A DNA stretch of 64,000 nucleotides from Ypsolopha sequella (lineage: Eukaryota; Arthropoda; Insecta; Lepidoptera; Ypsolophidae), in NCBI GenBank assembly GCA_934047225.1, contig OW203992.1, positions 20,759,501-20,823,500 on the forward strand, given 5' to 3'. Of this stretch, positions 63,693 through 64,000 are shown piece after piece. The translations under genes and the position numbers were made by a program. The notes under the pieces were generated by a model. The model saw only the letters and a list, made by a program, of their open reading frames with translations, was not told the DNA's origin and searched no databases. The stretch's first letter is position 1. Every line of letters starts with the position of its first letter.

Positions 63693-64000
63693 AAGGCGAT
63701 TATCATCGCCAAATTAGCAGCTCGATATTTGTCCCTACAAATATCAACGGAAACGACATTGAAATAACGTTCATATCAGCGCGCAATGCATAGTGGCTGT
63801 TACGACGCTCGCTGCGTCCTTGAAAGAGCGAAATGGGGGAAAATTATACTTTTCACTTGGACGTGATTACTCGATTGAATAATCTTATGTTATGTTTATA
63901 GCTATAAAGTTTATCTATTTATCAAAGCATAGATGAATTCAATCGGCCAAGCCACTCAGGAGCAGTAGGGAATTTGAGGTCAAAAAACACCATTCAGTAA
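63693..64000 (+). repeat. Interspersed repeat R2, copy 2 (runs off the window)
   Basis: TTAAGGCGATTATCATCGCC to AAAAACACCATTCAGTAA matches 15,660-15,975 in the same orientation with substitutions throughout. Its right boundary is beyond the window. Confidence 0.8.

Overview
This is an AT-rich, eukaryotic nuclear window, most likely from an insect and probably a moth or butterfly. The evidence is spliced genes with GT-AG introns, the C-terminal exons of a whirlin/dyschronic-type PDZ gene whose ending looks insect-like, and a very dense load of tRNA-derived SINEs, TA-flanked foldback MITEs, and Copia, CR1/Jockey-like LINE, Harbinger, P-type, hAT and mariner elements. The species is inferred from general family knowledge; no search was run. 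Nothing bacterial, no CRISPR array and no rRNA were seen.

Layout. 1-19,450: no coding exon I can defend. It is filled with foldback elements (1257-1644, 3400-3624, 4803-4990, 6328-6649, 9141-9348, 9347-9606, 13617-13772, 13850-14450, 16750-17130), SINE pieces, a 101-bp tandem repeat and a clean 379-bp non-autonomous hAT with an 8-bp target duplication. It may be upstream or intronic sequence of the PDZ gene. 19,451-21,471: three phase-0 coding exons (+ strand) of the PDZ protein, ending in a stop codon, followed by a probable 3' UTR to about 23,610.

25,174-31,629: a nearly complete Copia retrotransposon on the minus strand with 171-bp LTRs, 5-bp target duplication ACAGA, a tRNA-iMet-type primer site and all domains. 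One homopolymer indel separates gag-protease-integrase from RT-RNase H. Its upstream LTR is split by a 2,070-bp insertion (29,487-31,556) flanked by 8-bp duplications and carrying a THAP zinc-finger start, so probably a P-type element. The Copia itself sits in an older repeat (24,930-31,850) that also occurs at 12,055.

40,840-49,955: a Russian-doll locus. A short Harbinger-like MITE contains an 8.7-kb PIF/Harbinger element (41,135-49,841). That element encodes an apparently intact spliced Myb/SANT-like protein (+) and an apparently intact spliced DDE transposase (-), arranged convergently. Inside it lie a P-type (THAP) DNA transposon (41,531-44,775, three shifted frames) and a relic of a second Copia element (about 48,150-48,450).

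55,300-60,585: an apparently intact CR1/Jockey-like LINE with ORF1 (coiled coil plus FP-like domain) and ORF2 (endonuclease plus RT), a 3' stem-loop and a microsatellite tail. The remainder (50-55 kb and 60.6-64 kb) is MITEs, SINEs, a 32-bp minisatellite, a mariner transposase relic fused to an interspersed repeat, and a LINE tail. Apart from the PDZ gene, every protein-coding region that can be supported belongs to a mobile element.
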